Shown piece after piece: positions 63,442 to 64,000 of a stretch of 64,000 bases of DNA. Position 1 is the first letter of the stretch, and each line of letters begins with the position of its first letter. The position numbers and the translations under genes are program-made. The stretch covers positions 1-64,000 of the forward strand of contig NZ_CAJXPA010000002.1 in the NCBI RefSeq assembly GCF_913058035.1. Reading direction: 5' to 3'. This DNA comes from an uncultured Paraglaciecola sp. Lineage in GTDB: Bacteria > Pseudomonadota > Gammaproteobacteria > Enterobacterales > Alteromonadaceae. A model generated the notes under the pieces. That model had not been told where the DNA came from. It saw only the letters and a list, made by a program, of their open reading frames with translations, and searched no databases.

Positions 63442-63795
63442 ACGTTATCACAAGCAAAAATTAGTTTCGTGAAACTAAAAATATGGTGATAGAAAGTTAT
63501 CAATGTTGTGTGTTGAGCATCAATGGTTTTTATTCCGTGTTTAACTTTACACTAACCTTTATTTTAATAACCTCTGACTTTATCGATACGTGTCGCCATT
63601 TATACTTGTTTTGCCTGAGAATATGTTTTTTTCGAAGTCATTTCAGTGTTAACACAAAATTTGTTAGTTTCTTAGATATCATTATGAGGAATAAAGTTGA
63701 TATCATAGGCATAGGCTGTTGAGTAACACAGACCATAACGGTATGTGTAGTATTATTATGGAACCAACACTTAGTGTTGTTGGATTTAGGGTTTA

Positions 63796-64000
63796 ATGAA
63801 GATACCAAAAAGATTACAACCACTTGCAGACGATGGTCTGATAGATGAAGTGCTTTATCAACTAATGAGTGGCAAAGAAGCTACTGTGTATGCGGTGCAG
63901 TGCGGTACTGAAGTACGTTGTGCTAAAGTGTATAAAGAGGCAATGAAACGCAGTTTTAAAAAGGCTGCGCAATATCAGGAAGGCCGTAAAGTAAGGAATA
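63796..64000 (+). CDS. RIO-type serine/threonine kinase, N-terminal part (cut by window end)
   Basis: MKIPKRLQPLADDGLIDEVLYQLMSGKEATVYAVQCGTEVRCAKVYKEAMKRSFKKAAQYQEGRKVRN...; RIO ATP-binding motif SGKEATVY. Confidence 0.8.
   Translation, partial: MKIPKRLQPLADDGLIDEVLYQLMSGKEATVYAVQCGTEVRCAKVYKEAMKRSFKKAAQYQEGRKVRN

Overview
The window looks like chromosome from a marine gammaproteobacterium, probably Alteromonadales (Glaciecola/Paraglaciecola-like); this placement is inferred from gene content only. Most of it is housekeeping or ordinary accessory sequence: coq7, acnB, lysC, hppD, two TonB-dependent receptors, a BCCT transporter, a BenE transporter, an acyl-CoA dehydrogenase/SDR cluster with a LysR regulator, lspA, two typA/bipA copies, a GGDEF protein, glnA-ntrB-ntrC, plsC, rraB, dapD and the start of a RIO-type kinase. 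No tRNA, rRNA, CRISPR array, prophage or IS element was recognised. The most interesting locus is 50.4-58.1 kb. It encodes a TonB receptor, an AlkP-superfamily phosphatase/phosphodiesterase, a PhoD-like phosphatase, an esterase and an ABC exporter. It is preceded by four TCA-centred half-sites at exact 11-bp spacing, which resembles a Pho-box array and suggests a phosphate-starvation organophosphate scavenging unit. Other notable points are a duplicated typA flanking a GGDEF gene, a Bacteroidetes-like long AcnB, three decayed genes missed by the ORF track (PII/GlnB-like, PhoD-like, class-C beta-lactamase-like), and many short tandem duplications at gene edges and in decaying regions. All calls come from reading the sequence and supplied ORFs; no searches were run.
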